In this document: positions 24,001-39,959 of the stretch, in pieces
How positions within the stretch are numbered: position 1 is the stretch's first letter
Layout of the letters: each line of letters starts with the position of its first letter
Assembly: GCF_036324505.1 (NCBI RefSeq)
Contig: NC_086354.1
Location: 1,568,725 to 1,632,724 of the forward strand
Direction of reading: 5' to 3'
DNA: 64,000 bases
Origin: Eleginops maclovinus
Taxonomy: Eukaryota; Chordata; Actinopteri; Perciformes; Eleginopidae
Notes under the pieces: model-generated
Databases searched by the model: none
What the model saw: only the letters and a program-made list of their open reading frames with translations
Told to the model about the DNA's origin: nothing
Program-made: the position numbers and the translations under genes

Positions 24001-24185
24001 TACAGGGCTGCGCGTGACGGCGCGTCCACTCCACTGAGAGTTTGCTGAGATAATGTGAACAGACCTCACTGTAAAAAAACATCCAATAACAGTAACTATG
24101 GACAATTACCATAATACTTTTCTTAGTAGCCCAATCAAAATGATTTCAAAAACGCCTTATCGGGGACTAGTTATAACTTGAGGTA
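18072..24185. other. intergenic DNA downstream of engrailed-2
   Basis: About 6 kb without a convincing gene or complete transposon. Short C-runs occur near 18,391, 21,022 and 21,250. A stretch at 19,740-20,150 has motifs common in dispersed fish repeats (gccaacagggggcga, acaagatggcgatgg, gtgatgtcatggtgac), but no boundaries. Distal regulatory elements or 3' UTR of the adjacent homeobox gene may lie here; they cannot be recognised without comparison to other fish. Confidence 0.5.
22150..22670. repeat. teleost 'agtactt' dispersed repeat, longer copy
   Basis: Starts near actcaagtattgaac, is rich in tacttcactacattt motifs, and ends AAGTACTTCTTCCACCAC, the inverse of the agtggtggaag end seen at 11,332. 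The two ends being inverse copies suggests a non-autonomous DNA element of about 0.5 kb. Confidence 0.55.

Positions 24186-24187
<2 letters not shown>

Positions 24188-24247
<60 letters not shown>
24188..24247. repeat. (AC)n microsatellite
   Basis: Thirty uninterrupted AC units just downstream of the engrailed-2 stop, in the likely 3' UTR or beyond. Confidence 0.97.
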
Positions 24248-24250
<3 letters not shown>

Positions 24251-24285
24251 CGGAGTTTAAATATGAATGCTGGTACTGGAGTGAA

Positions 24286-24291
24286 TTTATT
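24286..24291 (-). promoter_or_regulatory. candidate poly-A signal of engrailed-2
   Basis: TTTATT on the plus strand is AATAAA on the gene strand, 39 bp after the stop codon. This would give a very short 3' UTR. Engrailed genes usually have longer ones, so a more distal signal may be used. Confidence 0.35.
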
Positions 24292-24329
24292 GCATGGTTC
24301 GGATCCCCGTCCCCGTCACCGGGTCTCCT

Positions 24330-27322
24330 CTAGTCGCTGTCCGACTTGTCCTCCTTGGCCCCGGCGTGGTTGTACAGTCCCTGCGCCATGAGGTGCAGCG
24401 CCAGAGCGTTTTTATTCCCGGTGGCTTTCTTGATTTTGGCTCGTTTGTTCTGGAACCAGATCTTGATCTGGGACTCGTTGAGGCCCAGCTCGCGGGCCAG
24501 GCCCTGCCGCCGCTGCTCTGTCAGGTACCGGTTCCCCTGGAACTCCGTCTTCAGCCGCTGCAGCTGCTCCGCCGTGAAGGCTGTGCGGGGCCGCTTGTCC
24601 TCTTTGCTGGGGGTCAGGGCCTTCTTTGGTTTGCGGGATCTGGGCCCTTGGGGGTTAAGTGAACACAAAGTGATTCATTAACGTGTGTACCTCATGTAGA
24701 ACATTCTAAACGCCCACCCTGTTAGGATTCTGAAAACTATCGAAAGAAAGAAAGAAAGAGAAGATAAGCACTGTCTGGTAACATTGTTGCTTTCATGGAG
24801 GAGGTGGAGGAATATGTTTGTTATTCGGTAGTATGTTTGCAATATTACACGATGCTTTATTAAGTCCATGATATTAAACGATCTATTTGAATTTAGCATG
24901 ATATATATTACCTTTGTTTGAATCTGAATAGTGATTTTGGGTCATAAGGAACTACACGTTTGGGGGAAAATACTTGCTTTTGGGTCCGTGAATACTTTAA
25001 GTGTAATTTAAATAAATACAAAATCCGTCATGGAAACCAAAACATTTGAGGGGTTTTTTCTCTCATACACAACATTTAATGTAAAACAAAATTAACCAAT
25101 CTCATAAACTACATGGCTTCTATCTGATTTATTCATCAACTTGACATGTCCAGAATTCATTATATGTTTTAGGATGTGTTGTCTTTTTTATTTTAGGCTG
25201 CTGTTAACACATATTAGTTTAAAATGTGATAAATAGTCTGAAGTAAAATGTTCTAAAATATAAACACATTTAATCCCAGCTGTAAATGGGAATAAATATA
25301 GTCTGTTATCAGTGCACCCTTCACACTGGGCATGTGGCCCAGTGAGAAGGGAGGAGGTGCAGATGGGGGTGGGGTTAGGATGGAGGATGGGGAGTTAGGC
25401 GCCTCTTTCTGCTCTGTTACCACAGGAACTGCATTTTTTGCAAGTACTTGCCTAAAATGAGCCATAACTCTTTTTGTTGCTAATATAATATGCAGATATT
25501 TGTATCACTATAAAAGCAAAGCGAAAACAAAAGAGAAGGAACCTTCTGTCTGGGCCCGGGTGCGTAAAATAAAGAAGGCCTACATCTTTTGTACCATCCA
25601 ACAGTTGTAAGAACTGAAACAACAGGGACACCAATGCTAAATTTTTACACATTTAAAAAAACCTTTTCTAAATTGAGTTGTAGTTAGTTTAATAGGCCTA
25701 AACATGCAGGTGCAGCTGCAGCCCCCTGACCTCTTTGTGGTCACTTCCATAGTGTTGGGCCTGGATCTCGATGGAAACTTTTTTTGAGTTTCCATACAAC
25801 AATAAAGACTATATTTCTCACTGTTTTCGCTTCGTTTTGGACTTTTTCCAAACGCCCTTCTGATAGATCGCAAAATCCTTTCCTCCGCTTGGCTTCTAGT
25901 TTATTTTTAACATTATTAAAAAGTTGCAAGCGTTTCTAAATCATGACAAAGGAAAGTCCAAGTGCACCATGCGTCCACTCTGTAAATAACCCTGACCTGC
26001 AACTAAGCCCTCACTACGTTAATGAAAATAAATAAATGTGTGTATGTATTTCTCTTCTGTCAGAGCAGCTCACTTTAAACACAGCGAGGCGGCGACAGAA
26101 AGGTCGGGATTCTCTCAAATCCAAAACGCTTCAGATGTTTAATATGATGCTCATGAAAAAGAAACACTATCACAGATTAGTTATTTATTTCGTTAGCGGG
26201 TTAGGGGGCTTTGAGGTTTTATTCAGCATTTCGCATCGAATCTCTCTGTTTTGGGACACAAGCCCCCCCACCCCATTGTCAAAAAAATATGCTAATGGTA
26301 TATCAACAAAGAAGACTGATGAACAATGGCGTTAAACTTGGTTTTAGTTCCCTTCTCCGTATTGTTAACTTAACTTTCGACTTGTATTTAACTATAACTT
26401 GATTTCCATATAGCTTCCTGAAACATTGTGTCGTCTTGTCAACTAAAAGGTGATTTTAAAGCCAACATTCCCATCCGAAACTCCTCCAGTGACTTTCTCA
26501 TTTGCACTAAAAGTAATTTGTTTTATTTAAATAGGTCTGAGTCTTTTCTAGAAGTGTAATCGATTTTTGTGTTATTGAAATGAGGAAAAAATAAGATGAT
26601 AATAGTTTGAATGGCGCAATAACAGATTGGTCAATTGTAACAATTGGGATTGGTGTCGCAAAACTCAAAGAATAAAATGTCATTCTCTTTAGAAGTATCC
26701 TCGAGAGCCTTTAAACCGCATAGAGATATATTGGGAGTACTTTACCTCTTTGAAAACATATATCTGTTTTCTGTTTAACGGCTATAAACATTCCTACCCT
26801 TGTACATTTCTTTCAATTTAACGAAAAGTGGCCAAGCAATATTTTCCACCAACCTGCTGAAGGGCGGTCTGAGTAGCGGGTACAATAAACCCAAGCCGGC
26901 CACAGCATCGGCTTGGAGGCGGGGGCCGAGCTGGCCTCTCCCCGGCCCTCTGCCGCCTCCTCATCGGCTCTCAGCTCCGGCCTCTCGGGCTCAGTGTCCG
27001 GGTGCTGCTGGTCGGATGTTCCTGTCTCGTCCTGCTCCTCTTCGCCTCCCGCTCCGCGCTGCGGCGGGCTTCCATTTCTAGACTTCCTCCCTGTCTGCTC
27101 CTCTCTGCGGAGGAGCACTGCCAGACTGCCCCCCTCCCGGACCAGAGTCCCGTCCTTCCTCTTTCGTCCGAAATCCGGTCTTAAGATGTTGTCTATATAG
27201 AAGTTGGTGACCCTGTGGGACTGCTGGTGGACAGGTGGCTGCAGGAGAGGCAGGATGGCCCGGTTGGACTCCTGGCCGGAGTCCTGCGGTCGCTGCAGGT
27301 CCCTGTGAGGCTTTCCTTCCAT
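24330..27322 (-). CDS. eng2: engrailed-2 homeodomain transcription factor (2 exons)
   Basis: Nuclear repressor that patterns the midbrain-hindbrain boundary and other tissues in vertebrates. Exon 1 is 27,322-26,854 and exon 2 is 24,646-24,330, giving 261 residues; donor GTTGGT, acceptor CCCAAG, phase 1, joining ...[14 protein letters not shown]. Visible domains: EH1 (Groucho-binding) FYIDNIL at residues 41-47; EH2 (Pbx contact) [15 protein letters not shown] at 141-155; EH3 RSRKPKK near 159-165; homeodomain about 172-231 with [21 protein letters not shown]5 at the C-terminus ([11 protein letters not shown]) and an acidic DKSDSD end. The ATG has A at -3 and G at +4. [12 protein letters not shown] and NRAILPLLQ fit the eng2 rather than the eng1 paralogues; eng2a versus eng2b is not resolved. 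No frame damage was seen. The 2.2-kb intron holds no recognisable element. Confidence 0.95.
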
Positions 27323-27740
27323 AGTGATGGATCTGGATCCCCCTCACCCTCTGTCTCTGGGCCTTCAACACAAATTAACTCCAATCTCCAATGGTCCGCT
27401 TCACTTTCTTTAAGTTGATAATTATAGCCTATTTTGACTCGGAAACCAAACTGTAGAAGAGCTGGAATAATTCCTTCTTTTTAGCACAATACTTTCTTTT
27501 GTTTTTGCTGACGCGCCTCTTAGAATAAGAACAGAATAAAGACATGCTCAACTTCTAATAAAACCCCTCATGCCAGTACTTGATGCCATATTTTTATCTA
27601 CTTCAAAACTGTAAAAGTAAAATCGATGAATTTCTTTTCGGGTCCCTGCACACTAGTATCGATGCTTCGAGCAGAACTAAAGTGCCCAGATAAAGACGCC
27701 GCTCAAATACTTTCACTATGGAATTTGGTTCTCATTTTTG

Positions 27741-27809
27741 ATTGGCTGATGAGCTTGTACTATCGCTCTCCTAGACACGTGCCTCGGACCAATAGAGCTG
27801 CAAAATTGG
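27741..27809 (-). promoter_or_regulatory. CCAAT/E-box cluster upstream of engrailed-2
   Basis: Within 70 bp lie ATTGG (27,741-27,745), a CACGTG E-box (27,776-27,781), CCAAT (27,789-27,793) and ATTGG (27,805-27,809), about 420-490 bp upstream of the start codon. CCAAT boxes in both orientations near the start are common in vertebrate promoters. No convincing TATA box was found. Confidence 0.45.
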
Positions 27810-28276
27810 TGTCATGTGATCTTCCCGGGATTCCCTGGAGACGCAGAATATTCCAGCCATCAGTGTATGATGCATTCAGGTTACAGTGGAAATGTGTAAT
27901 TATTAAAAAATCTAAAGGAGCAAATTTATTTATGTTTATGGTTAATGTTGCTACTAACGGAAAGCAATGTCCAGCCCAGCTTTCGGGGTGTAAGTGATAG
28001 CCTATCAGTGTGTCTTATAAGATGTGTGAACAGTCACAGCAACACATCCTACAGGCCTGCATGGTTTGTGTATGGGCTCGAAATCAAAAAAATGATAGTC
28101 AAAAATAACCTGTTGTATGTAACAAATTTGTTTTACACTTCACACTATTTAATTTCATATTCTATTTTGTTATATATTTATTCATAGTCAGTTTCCTTTG
28201 GCTCATTTAATCATTCTCCCAGTAAAATGTGTTTAGGGTGGCCCGCGCGAACATTCTTGTTCAGAGAGCTCAGAGC

Positions 28277-32990
<4,714 letters not shown>

Positions 32991-33320
32991 CTACAATGGG
33001 CACGTGAGCATCAGACCTGGACCACAGAGCAATGGAAGAAGGTGGGCTGGTCTGATGAATCACGTTCTCTTTCACATTATGTGGATGGCTGGGTGAGTGT
33101 ACGTCGTTTACCAGGGGAAGACATGGCACCAGGATGCACTATGGGAAGAAGGCAAGCTGGCGGAGGCAGTGTGATGCTCTGGGCAATATTCTTCAGCGAT
33201 ACCTTGGATCCTGCCACTCATGTGGATGTAACTTTGACGCGTACCACCACCTAAACTTGTTGCAGACCCAGTACACCCCTTCACGGAGACAGTGTTCCTT
33301 AATGGTGTACAGCGTCTTGC
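32991..33320 (+). pseudogene. Tc1-like transposase fragment
   Basis: Frames show WTTEQWKKVGWSDESR (first catalytic Asp region), then GCTMGRRQAGGGSVMLWAIFF (the GGGxxMxW block), THVDVTLTR and, after a frame change near 33,255, a 'HLN...QVHPF' equivalent. This is the order of blocks in the DDE domain of Tc1 transposases. The frame stops at 33,254 and the N-terminal DNA-binding domain is missing. A short related sequence recurs at about 34,105-34,145. Confidence 0.7.
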
Positions 33321-33458
33321 CACAAATAATGGTTTACGCCGTTGTTGAGAAAGTGTCCACGTTTTTGAAAAACTTTATTGAACAACTGTTTCAACACAAA
33401 CATCCAATAAACACTGAATAAAATACTATCGAACTGAAGGCATTATAGACACAGGAAG

Positions 33459-33513
<55 letters not shown>

Positions 33514-33516
33514 AAA
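33459..33516. repeat. (GAAA)n microsatellite
   Basis: About 14 units of GAAA, ending in aaaagaaaataaacc. Confidence 0.95.
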
Positions 33517-34899
33517 GAAAATAAACCATTTAAAAACCGTTTAGGAAAGCCTTTTGAGATCACTTTGTCTTGAAAATGCATCTTTAGAAATATTGTGCTA
33601 ATGAGTACTTTTACTTAAGTAAAGAACAATTCCCAAGAGCAAACCGTGACAAATTACCCATCATGCCTGGATGTCAGAGCAGAAGTACCCGTATGTACGC
33701 TCATGGAGCATGCGCAGTTGAGTTTCCCCTTAAGCCCCGCCCCCAATCTCCCGCTCTCGGCTTAGTAGAATGAATGGAGAGACTTTAAGGACCTAATGAT
33801 TTAAATAAGGGCTATAAAAGTGTTCATACTGGGTAATTTATTTAGTTAAAAATATCCACTGATTTACAGACCTCTCTTTCCCAATGTAAGTCAATGGGAA
33901 AAAGTATTTCTGGGCCGAGTGACGTCATGCACTGATACGGAAGTTGTAGTACCGCCTTTTAGCCACTACAAATATTTTCCTCATCGTTGGGAGCACTTCC
34001 TGGGGGCTTGGCTTACCGTCACTTCAGTAAAAATTGCTGCTAAGGAAATCTATTTTTACTGTTCAGGGGGTCCATGCTGACCCCTGTCCAACGCCAAAAC
34101 GCCAACAATGGGCACGTGAGCATCACAATTGGCCCATGGAGCAAATGGGAGATATATTGTATGGGAAAGTCTATTAATTGTTTCCTTTAATTTCTCATTC
34201 AGAGATTATTTTAACAGTAGCAAATGTAATTTAAATGTGTAACATGTTGTTGAACAATTTAATTGCTTAATTAAAATTGATAAAACTAAACTCCACAAGA
34301 TACTGTTTTATGAGTAGGATGATGTGTAGCAGACTGAAGGAGCTAGCTTACACCAATAATATATAAATATTGAGATCTGAAATGTTCTTTTAATTTTTTT
34401 GAGCAGTGTACTAACCACAAACTGTCTATGGCATGGTGAATACAGTCACTGCTTTAATTCTGTCTGTATGATCAATAGCCTGATCGATCAGATATCCATT
34501 CAGAAAACACACATTTTAAAAGTCTTTGGCCTGCCGTGTAATAAGCAGATTCTTCAAAGCATTAATTCTTAGTTTTTACTATTTGGTATCAGTATTTAGT
34601 TATTTTGGCATCATTATTAAATGTTTATTACAACAAATCATGGTAAAATATGTTCATTTTGTTGTAGTTGGTATCTACCATAGTATTTACATGGAGACAA
34701 GCCCCACCTTCTCGCCAGTGCGTGTTGTTGGAATGATGCAACTAAACACAACTGCCAGCTGCTATGAAACTCGAGCGATTAGAGCTATGCGAATGTGAAC
34801 ACGCGAGAACGCCTCACGCAATTGTGATGCTCGAGTTGAAAAATGTTCAACTATCGCGATTGACTTGGCCCCCTTCAACTGCGTCAAGCATGTCAGTAA
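33517..34899. other. non-coding DNA with diffuse repeat motifs
   Basis: No gene is visible. Segment 33,775-34,060 ('aatgtaagtcaatgggaaaaag', 'gagtgacgtcatgcac', 'gagcacttcctggggg') has the look of a degraded non-autonomous DNA transposon. A similar 'gatgacgtcatgcgtga' occurs at 45,135. Confidence 0.4.
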
Positions 34900-35006
34900 G
34901 GAAAGCCAGGTGTGCCACTATTCGCCCGTTTATTTCACCCGTTTTTACGTGCGAATATACGACATACGCTAAATAAATGGGTGAATAGTGGCACACTTGG
35001 CTTTCC
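34900..35006. mobile_element. 107-bp palindromic MITE-like hairpin
   Basis: Left arm starts GGAAAGCCAGGTGTGCCACT and the right arm is its inverse, ending AGTGGCACACTTGGCTTTCC. About 35 bp pair with few mismatches around a short loop, so the whole unit is almost one hairpin. Partial ATGTCA sequences lie on both sides. It has no coding capacity. The superfamily is not known. Confidence 0.65.
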
Positions 35007-35596
35007 ATATGTCATCTGCGTCATTCGCTCCGACGGAGAAAATGTGCGTCTACCCACGTATTTAGATCTAGTTTACATGCTCTATACAATGTTCATATAA
35101 TGCGATTAATTGCGATAAACATTTTTTATTGTTGCCGAACACAATTTAAAAGAATTTAAAAGTTTACTGTTCACTTCTATTTTCTGCTGATATCACGATG
35201 ATGTTTCAGACCTTAGGTTTCTCATATCCTGAAACACAGACTTATATAATCAGAGGAAATGTCAGTGTGAAGGAAATATTATGTTATACTGAAGTAGCTG
35301 CTGGAGTTCTTGAAGTGTTACGCTACAGATTTGAGCTTTAGTGTTTAAGCTGTGCTGGATTTGGAGTGCCAAATGTTGTCTTTTTTATATAAATCTTTAG
35401 TGTGTGAAGTATTGCAGACAGATTATAACAAATGTTTTCTGAGGAGCATTTATTTTTAGCTTATTAGGTGTTTTGACTTTCCTTCAAGGAAAATCTTGAG
35501 GTATGAAGATTAAGGGCCCCTTATTTATTATTACTTATGCAATCATTTGACATGTGTATATATATTACTTAGTTTTTTTATTGTATACCCCCTTTT
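35007..35596. other. unassigned sequence
   Basis: AT-rich; no gene, element boundary or RNA gene recognised. Confidence 0.45.
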
Positions 35597-35730
35597 TATT
35601 TTTCTAGGCTCTTATCTTTTTATGTTATATGTTCTTGTTTATATTTGCACTGTGGGACTGCCAGAAACGGTATTTGAATTTTCTGTATGTATAACACATG
35701 TGGAAACTTTGACAATAAAGTGGACTTTGA
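35597..35730 (+). repeat. LINE/SINE 3' tail, copy 1
   Basis: The sequence from tttttctaggctcttatc to gacaataaagtggactttg is repeated, nearly identical, at 56,855-56,995. It ends in the 'acaataaagtggacttt' tail typical of fish LINE-mobilised 3' ends. No coding part is attached. Confidence 0.7.
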
Positions 35731-37079
35731 TAAGATACTCTATGCGCCAGAAAAATCCCATGTTCTAGATCATTTCCAGGAACAATTTGATGTTACTTTA
35801 TATTTCTACCACCACTTTATTCCAAATGATTGTATATTTTAGATTGATCATGCAAAATATAATCATAAACTACATTTATCATCATTATCATCATCATCAT
35901 GAGCGTGAGCCAGGACACACATCTGTCCCCCGCTTCCCTCTGGGGGGCGCCACATGACATCTGTGTGAGAAACTGGAATCTGATTCTCTGTCAACAAACA
36001 TGTGACAGAAAAAATACACATCTCCACATGATAAATGACACATTTACAGACAGAACACTAACACAGAGCATAACACTCATTATTGTCGAATAGACATCCT
36101 ACATGCTGCATACAGTATATGCTGGGCACTGCCCAGGTGTCCTTGAGACAGGCACCAAACCCCGGACTGCTCAATGGCAGCCTTTTCTCTCACTCTCCAA
36201 TAATATATGTGGAGGTTCTGATCTTTCCACCCATCCGCAATCCAACATCATCATTTCACTTCAGATAAAATGAGTTAAGATAAAATGAACCTTTAGTGAT
36301 GCCCATAGACTGTATGATGAGACACATTTAAAAAGTGGGGCTTGCTGTTTAAACTGAGTTGTTCTGTGGTGGTTATGTGCTTTTGGACCTGAGAAGAAGA
36401 AGCCTTGATAAAAACCAGACACTGCCATGGCATGTGCTTAGTCTGTAAATGGAATAAATTCGGACCAACTTCAATGGACAATGCACTTTCAGCCCTCTGT
36501 ACTTTAAATAACACTGTGTGTTTATGGTATTTATGCATGTATTTATGTGATTTATGTATTATGGGTGTGATTTGTGTATTATGTTTAATGCATTATGTAT
36601 GTGGTTTTTGTAATCTTGTTCAATTAATTTAAAGAAAGGGTTCTAGTTACAGCCTTATAAAACTGACAGACAGACTGAGGCTTGTGTATGCACCAAACAG
36701 GGCTCTCTTGATTCCCATTGTATTGCTATTATATTATATGAGTACTGGTGGGGAAATATTTTCCTCAGCCCATACCTTTGACCCGGTTTATCAGTTTCTC
36801 CTGCCCTGAGCCCAGGCCTGAGACCTTGGGCTGCTGTGCTCTCAGTGATCTGTCTCCTTACTCCTGCCTCTTGGCGTCAGCTGGTAGAGGTTATAGTGCT
36901 TTGCCTGTTTTATCTTGTTGTGTAGTATGTTGATTATTCTTTCAGAACCAGCTAAATACATGGGATTTGGGAGAGCTCTTCAGAATTGGTTTGGGAAAGA
37001 GCTGTGCCACCTCGTGGCTGCAGCTAATGTCTTGCCAATTCTCTGGCCATAACTTCAAATAAACCATCAAGGTTTTGAT
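35731..37079. other. unassigned sequence
   Basis: No convincing gene. Contains a short TCA repeat at 35,879-35,900 and AT-rich stretches. Nothing recognised on either strand. Confidence 0.4.
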
Positions 37080-38428
37080 TTGCCATCAAGTTCCAGCTGT
37101 CCCGTGTTCTCATTTTGTTTCCACTCCATGCTCCAGAAATGTCCATTACAAGCTCTATGTAAGCATATATTTTGCAATTTTCCCTGCACTTCTTGGCCTT
37201 TCTCTTCTTCTTCTTCTCTGGTAGAATTATTTTGGGATGGTCTACACTGGGTGCCACAGGGGGCGCTGTTTTTAGCTAGAGAGGAGGGGGCACAGGAGCA
37301 GCCACTTTTAGAGTGCAGTTTCTGCAAAGGTATCTTACCGGCCCGGCTGATTTGGTGTGGAGAGATGTGAGCAGCTGCATTCTAAGACGCGTGAGTAACC
37401 TGGGGCTGGATGCTGCTCTGTTTTTAACTGATTTAACCATTTTAAAGTTAAGTGGGTTACCTCCCTTTTATCAAGGTGTTTTTAAGTCTTGGGCCCTTTT
37501 TAACCATAAAAGGTGTCCAAAGCCTGACTCTCTGCACTGGTTGTTAAAAGAGCCTCTGATTCATGGAGCCAGGCTGGACGTTAGCAGCAGCGAGACACCA
37601 GGACTGAATGTGGTGTTGTGCAGATCTGAGACCCTGAGCCTTCAGCAGGTGGTGGATGCAGTGGGGCCGGAGCTGAGCGATGCCCAGGCCTTGGGGTCTA
37701 CACTCTGTCCGGGTGGCCCAGAGGATCCTGCAACTCTGGAGCCGGAGCCTCTGCACTGAGGAACAGAGACTTTTAAGAAGCTACGGACAGGGCAGAGCCA
37801 AACCAGACCCAACAGACCCTTTCCCGGAGATATACCTGAGCCAGGGCTCGGAGAGCTGCGGGCTCAAGGTTGCAAACCCAGAGAAAATGACCATACACAA
37901 AGCAAACAAAAAGAGAATATACATTGTAAAACACATAAACAAAAATGGACTGAAGGACAGGGCCTCCACTGTGTGGAGCACCAGACTGGGTGCCGGAAAC
38001 GGACCAGGCCCACAGCGGAGGATTCTATACAAACCTTCCTTAAAAAAACTTTACTGCTGACCTCAAGTGGAGAATTTTACACGGTGCTATCGCCTCCAAT
38101 TCTTTTATCTCCATTATTAATCCAGATTTTATTCCATTTTGTGGTTTTAGAGAGACTGTTTTCCATGTTTTTACAGAGTGCAAGAGACTCACGGGTTTCT
38201 TCTCTCTTAACATTGGTTTTAAGTCTTTTTAGTATAGCTTTTACCAAGAGCATTTTTATCATGGGAGCTCCATACAGAAAGACAAGTAAGGAAAAGTGGC
38301 AGCTCCTAAACTACCTCTCTGGTGAAGCAAAAATGGCTATTTATTTAAGTAGCAAAAACAGAGTGGAAAACAGGAAGGGACAAGAAGCAAAAGCGATCTG
38401 GCTGTGCAACATCCAACAGACTCTAGAG
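37080..38428 (+). pseudogene. Tx1-type LINE ORF2 C-terminal region
   Basis: Frames in sequence read LVELFWDGLHWVPQGALFLAREEGAQ, then AWRDV-like text with LTGPADLVWRDVSSCILRRV, LGLDAALFLTDL, GLPPFYQGVFKSWALF, RASTVWSTRLG...RRILYKPSLKK and a C-terminal segment with NPDFIPFCGFRETVFHVFTECKRL. This is the order after the RT domain in Tx1-like LINEs, including the final Cys/His-like motif. At least three frame changes and stops break it. It is cut at 38,428 by a Charlie element whose 8-bp left flank CTCTAGAG (38,421-38,428) belongs to the LINE. Confidence 0.75.
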
Positions 38429-38927
38429 CAGCGGTTCCCAAACTTTTTTGCGGAGCACCCCCTTCTACGTCCCAACCGGGTTGACGCACCCCTCAAGAAA
38501 CCGCAAAAAAAAAAAACCTGCAACAAGCTTTGTTTTATCGCCATATAAAGACTCATGTTTAATCATGCGCAAATAACCAGAACATGCATGACGATAACAA
38601 CATCAACAAAGTTTCAATATAATGCAACAAAGAAACATTGCAGCAATATTAAATGATCATGGAGCTAACATCAACATCATCATAACACAACGGTTATGGA
38701 GATTACAACGACAGTACATTGAATTCAATTGCAATGAAGTTACAAACGATCCACAACATTAAAGAGCATGGGCTCAGAAACAGATCAAATAAATAAAAAG
38801 GAGGATCAATCTGAAACTTTTCAAGTGCTACAATAAAATTACACACGATCCACAACATAAGTAATAAAGAACATAGGCTCAGAAACATAAAATATGCCTA
38901 AATTAAAAGAGGATAAAAGAGGATCCA

Positions 38928-39202
38928 GCAGAAGCTCAGTCAGTAGGGGCCACTGGTTCAAGTCCCCGAACAGACTTGAAAATGTGGACTGCTGCTTGGA
39001 GAGGTCCCAGTTCACCTCCTAGGCCCTGCTGTGGTGCTCTTGAGCAAGGCACTGGACACCTCCAATCCCCCCCTCCCCGTTGCTCCCCGGGCGCTGCACA
39101 ATAACTGCCCACTGCTCCTAGTACTAGAATGGGTTAAATGCAGAGGACACATTTCACTGTGTGTGTGCATGTATGTGACTAATAAAGAGGGATTCTAGTT
39201 CT
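38928..39202 (+). mobile_element. tRNA-derived SINE with target duplication
   Basis: Starts GCAGAAGCTCAGTCAGTAGG with a tRNA-like head. The RNA polymerase III B-box GGTTCAAGTCC is at 38,955-38,965. The body contains a conserved-looking ctgctgtggtgctcttgagc segment, and the tail ends aataaagagggattct. Both sides carry AGGATCCA (38,920-38,927 and 39,203-39,210), an 8-bp target duplication. It lies inside the Charlie element. Confidence 0.78.
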
Positions 39203-39315
39203 AGGATCCATCTGGAACAAAGCACAGCCTGCAAGGGAGAGAGATAGGGATGGGTGGGAGACCGGGAGGATGATGTGTGAGTATTCCCAGTAGGCCTATA
39301 TTTGTAGCAATAATA

Positions 39316-39625
39316 TCAACACCGACAAATACTTACCCATATTAATGCGACGGAAGACAGTTTAAGCCTCAAATCTTTCTCGACAGCATCCAGTCTTTGT
39401 CGATGTTCAGTTTTAACTGCTGCCATAGCAGAGAAACCAGCCTCGCAGAGATAAGTTGTGGCGAAGGGCATCAAAACTCTCAAGGCTTGCTTTGCCAGGA
39501 CTGTGTATGATGTCAGTGACTCGGTCCAAAACTCCACAAGTGGCTTTCGTTTGAACTGTAACTGCAGCGCTCCATCAGATGACAGCTCGATCAGCTGCTC
39601 CTGCTCGTGAAATGACAGCTGTGGG
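39316..39625 (-). pseudogene. Charlie transposase, C-terminal piece
   Basis: The frame reads SFHEQEQLIELSSDG, LVEFWTES, AKQALRVLMPFATTYLCEAGFS and KTEHRQRL. This is the hAT dimerisation block ('L..FxTTYLCExGFS.....K...R.RL') found in ZBED5-like hAT proteins. The upstream part is separated by the hAT element at 39,626-43,722. Confidence 0.85.
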
Positions 39626-39959
39626 CAGTGGCGGTTCTTCCATTAGGCAAACCTCGGCAATTGCCTAGGGCCTCAACCAAATAGGGGCCCCCAAATCTGA
39701 CCATCCCAGTCACAGTAAAGACACAAAAAACGAATGTTAATTTGTTACTTAAGTGAAGTAAAAAAACAAAACACATTTCTAATAAAAAAACAAGAAATAT
39801 CAGCATAATACCGAATTAATGTCTAAATAATAATTGTCCAAGCACACATACCCCCCTCCATTACTGTGCATTGACTAGTCCATAATATGATGACGTAGCA
39901 ATAATGACGTGCCTTCAAACCAAAGCAGCGGGAAGTAAACTGTATGCGACTCGGTAAAA

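Noticed and set aside
24294..24681. Long plus-strand frames opposite the homeobox exon
   Set aside because: Antisense shadows of the GC-rich engrailed-2 exon 2, with no motif of their own.
26800..27418. Plus-strand and alternate minus-strand frames over engrailed exon 1
   Set aside because: Shadows of exon 1; only one minus-strand frame has EH1 and EH2 and joins exon 2 in phase.
33352..33420. Possible L1 tail ('aaactttattgaacaa')
   Set aside because: Resembles the stretch at 430-470, but too short and AT-rich to assign.
35879..35900. Short TCA repeat as a possible regulatory array
   Set aside because: Simple trinucleotide repeat of about seven units, common by chance.
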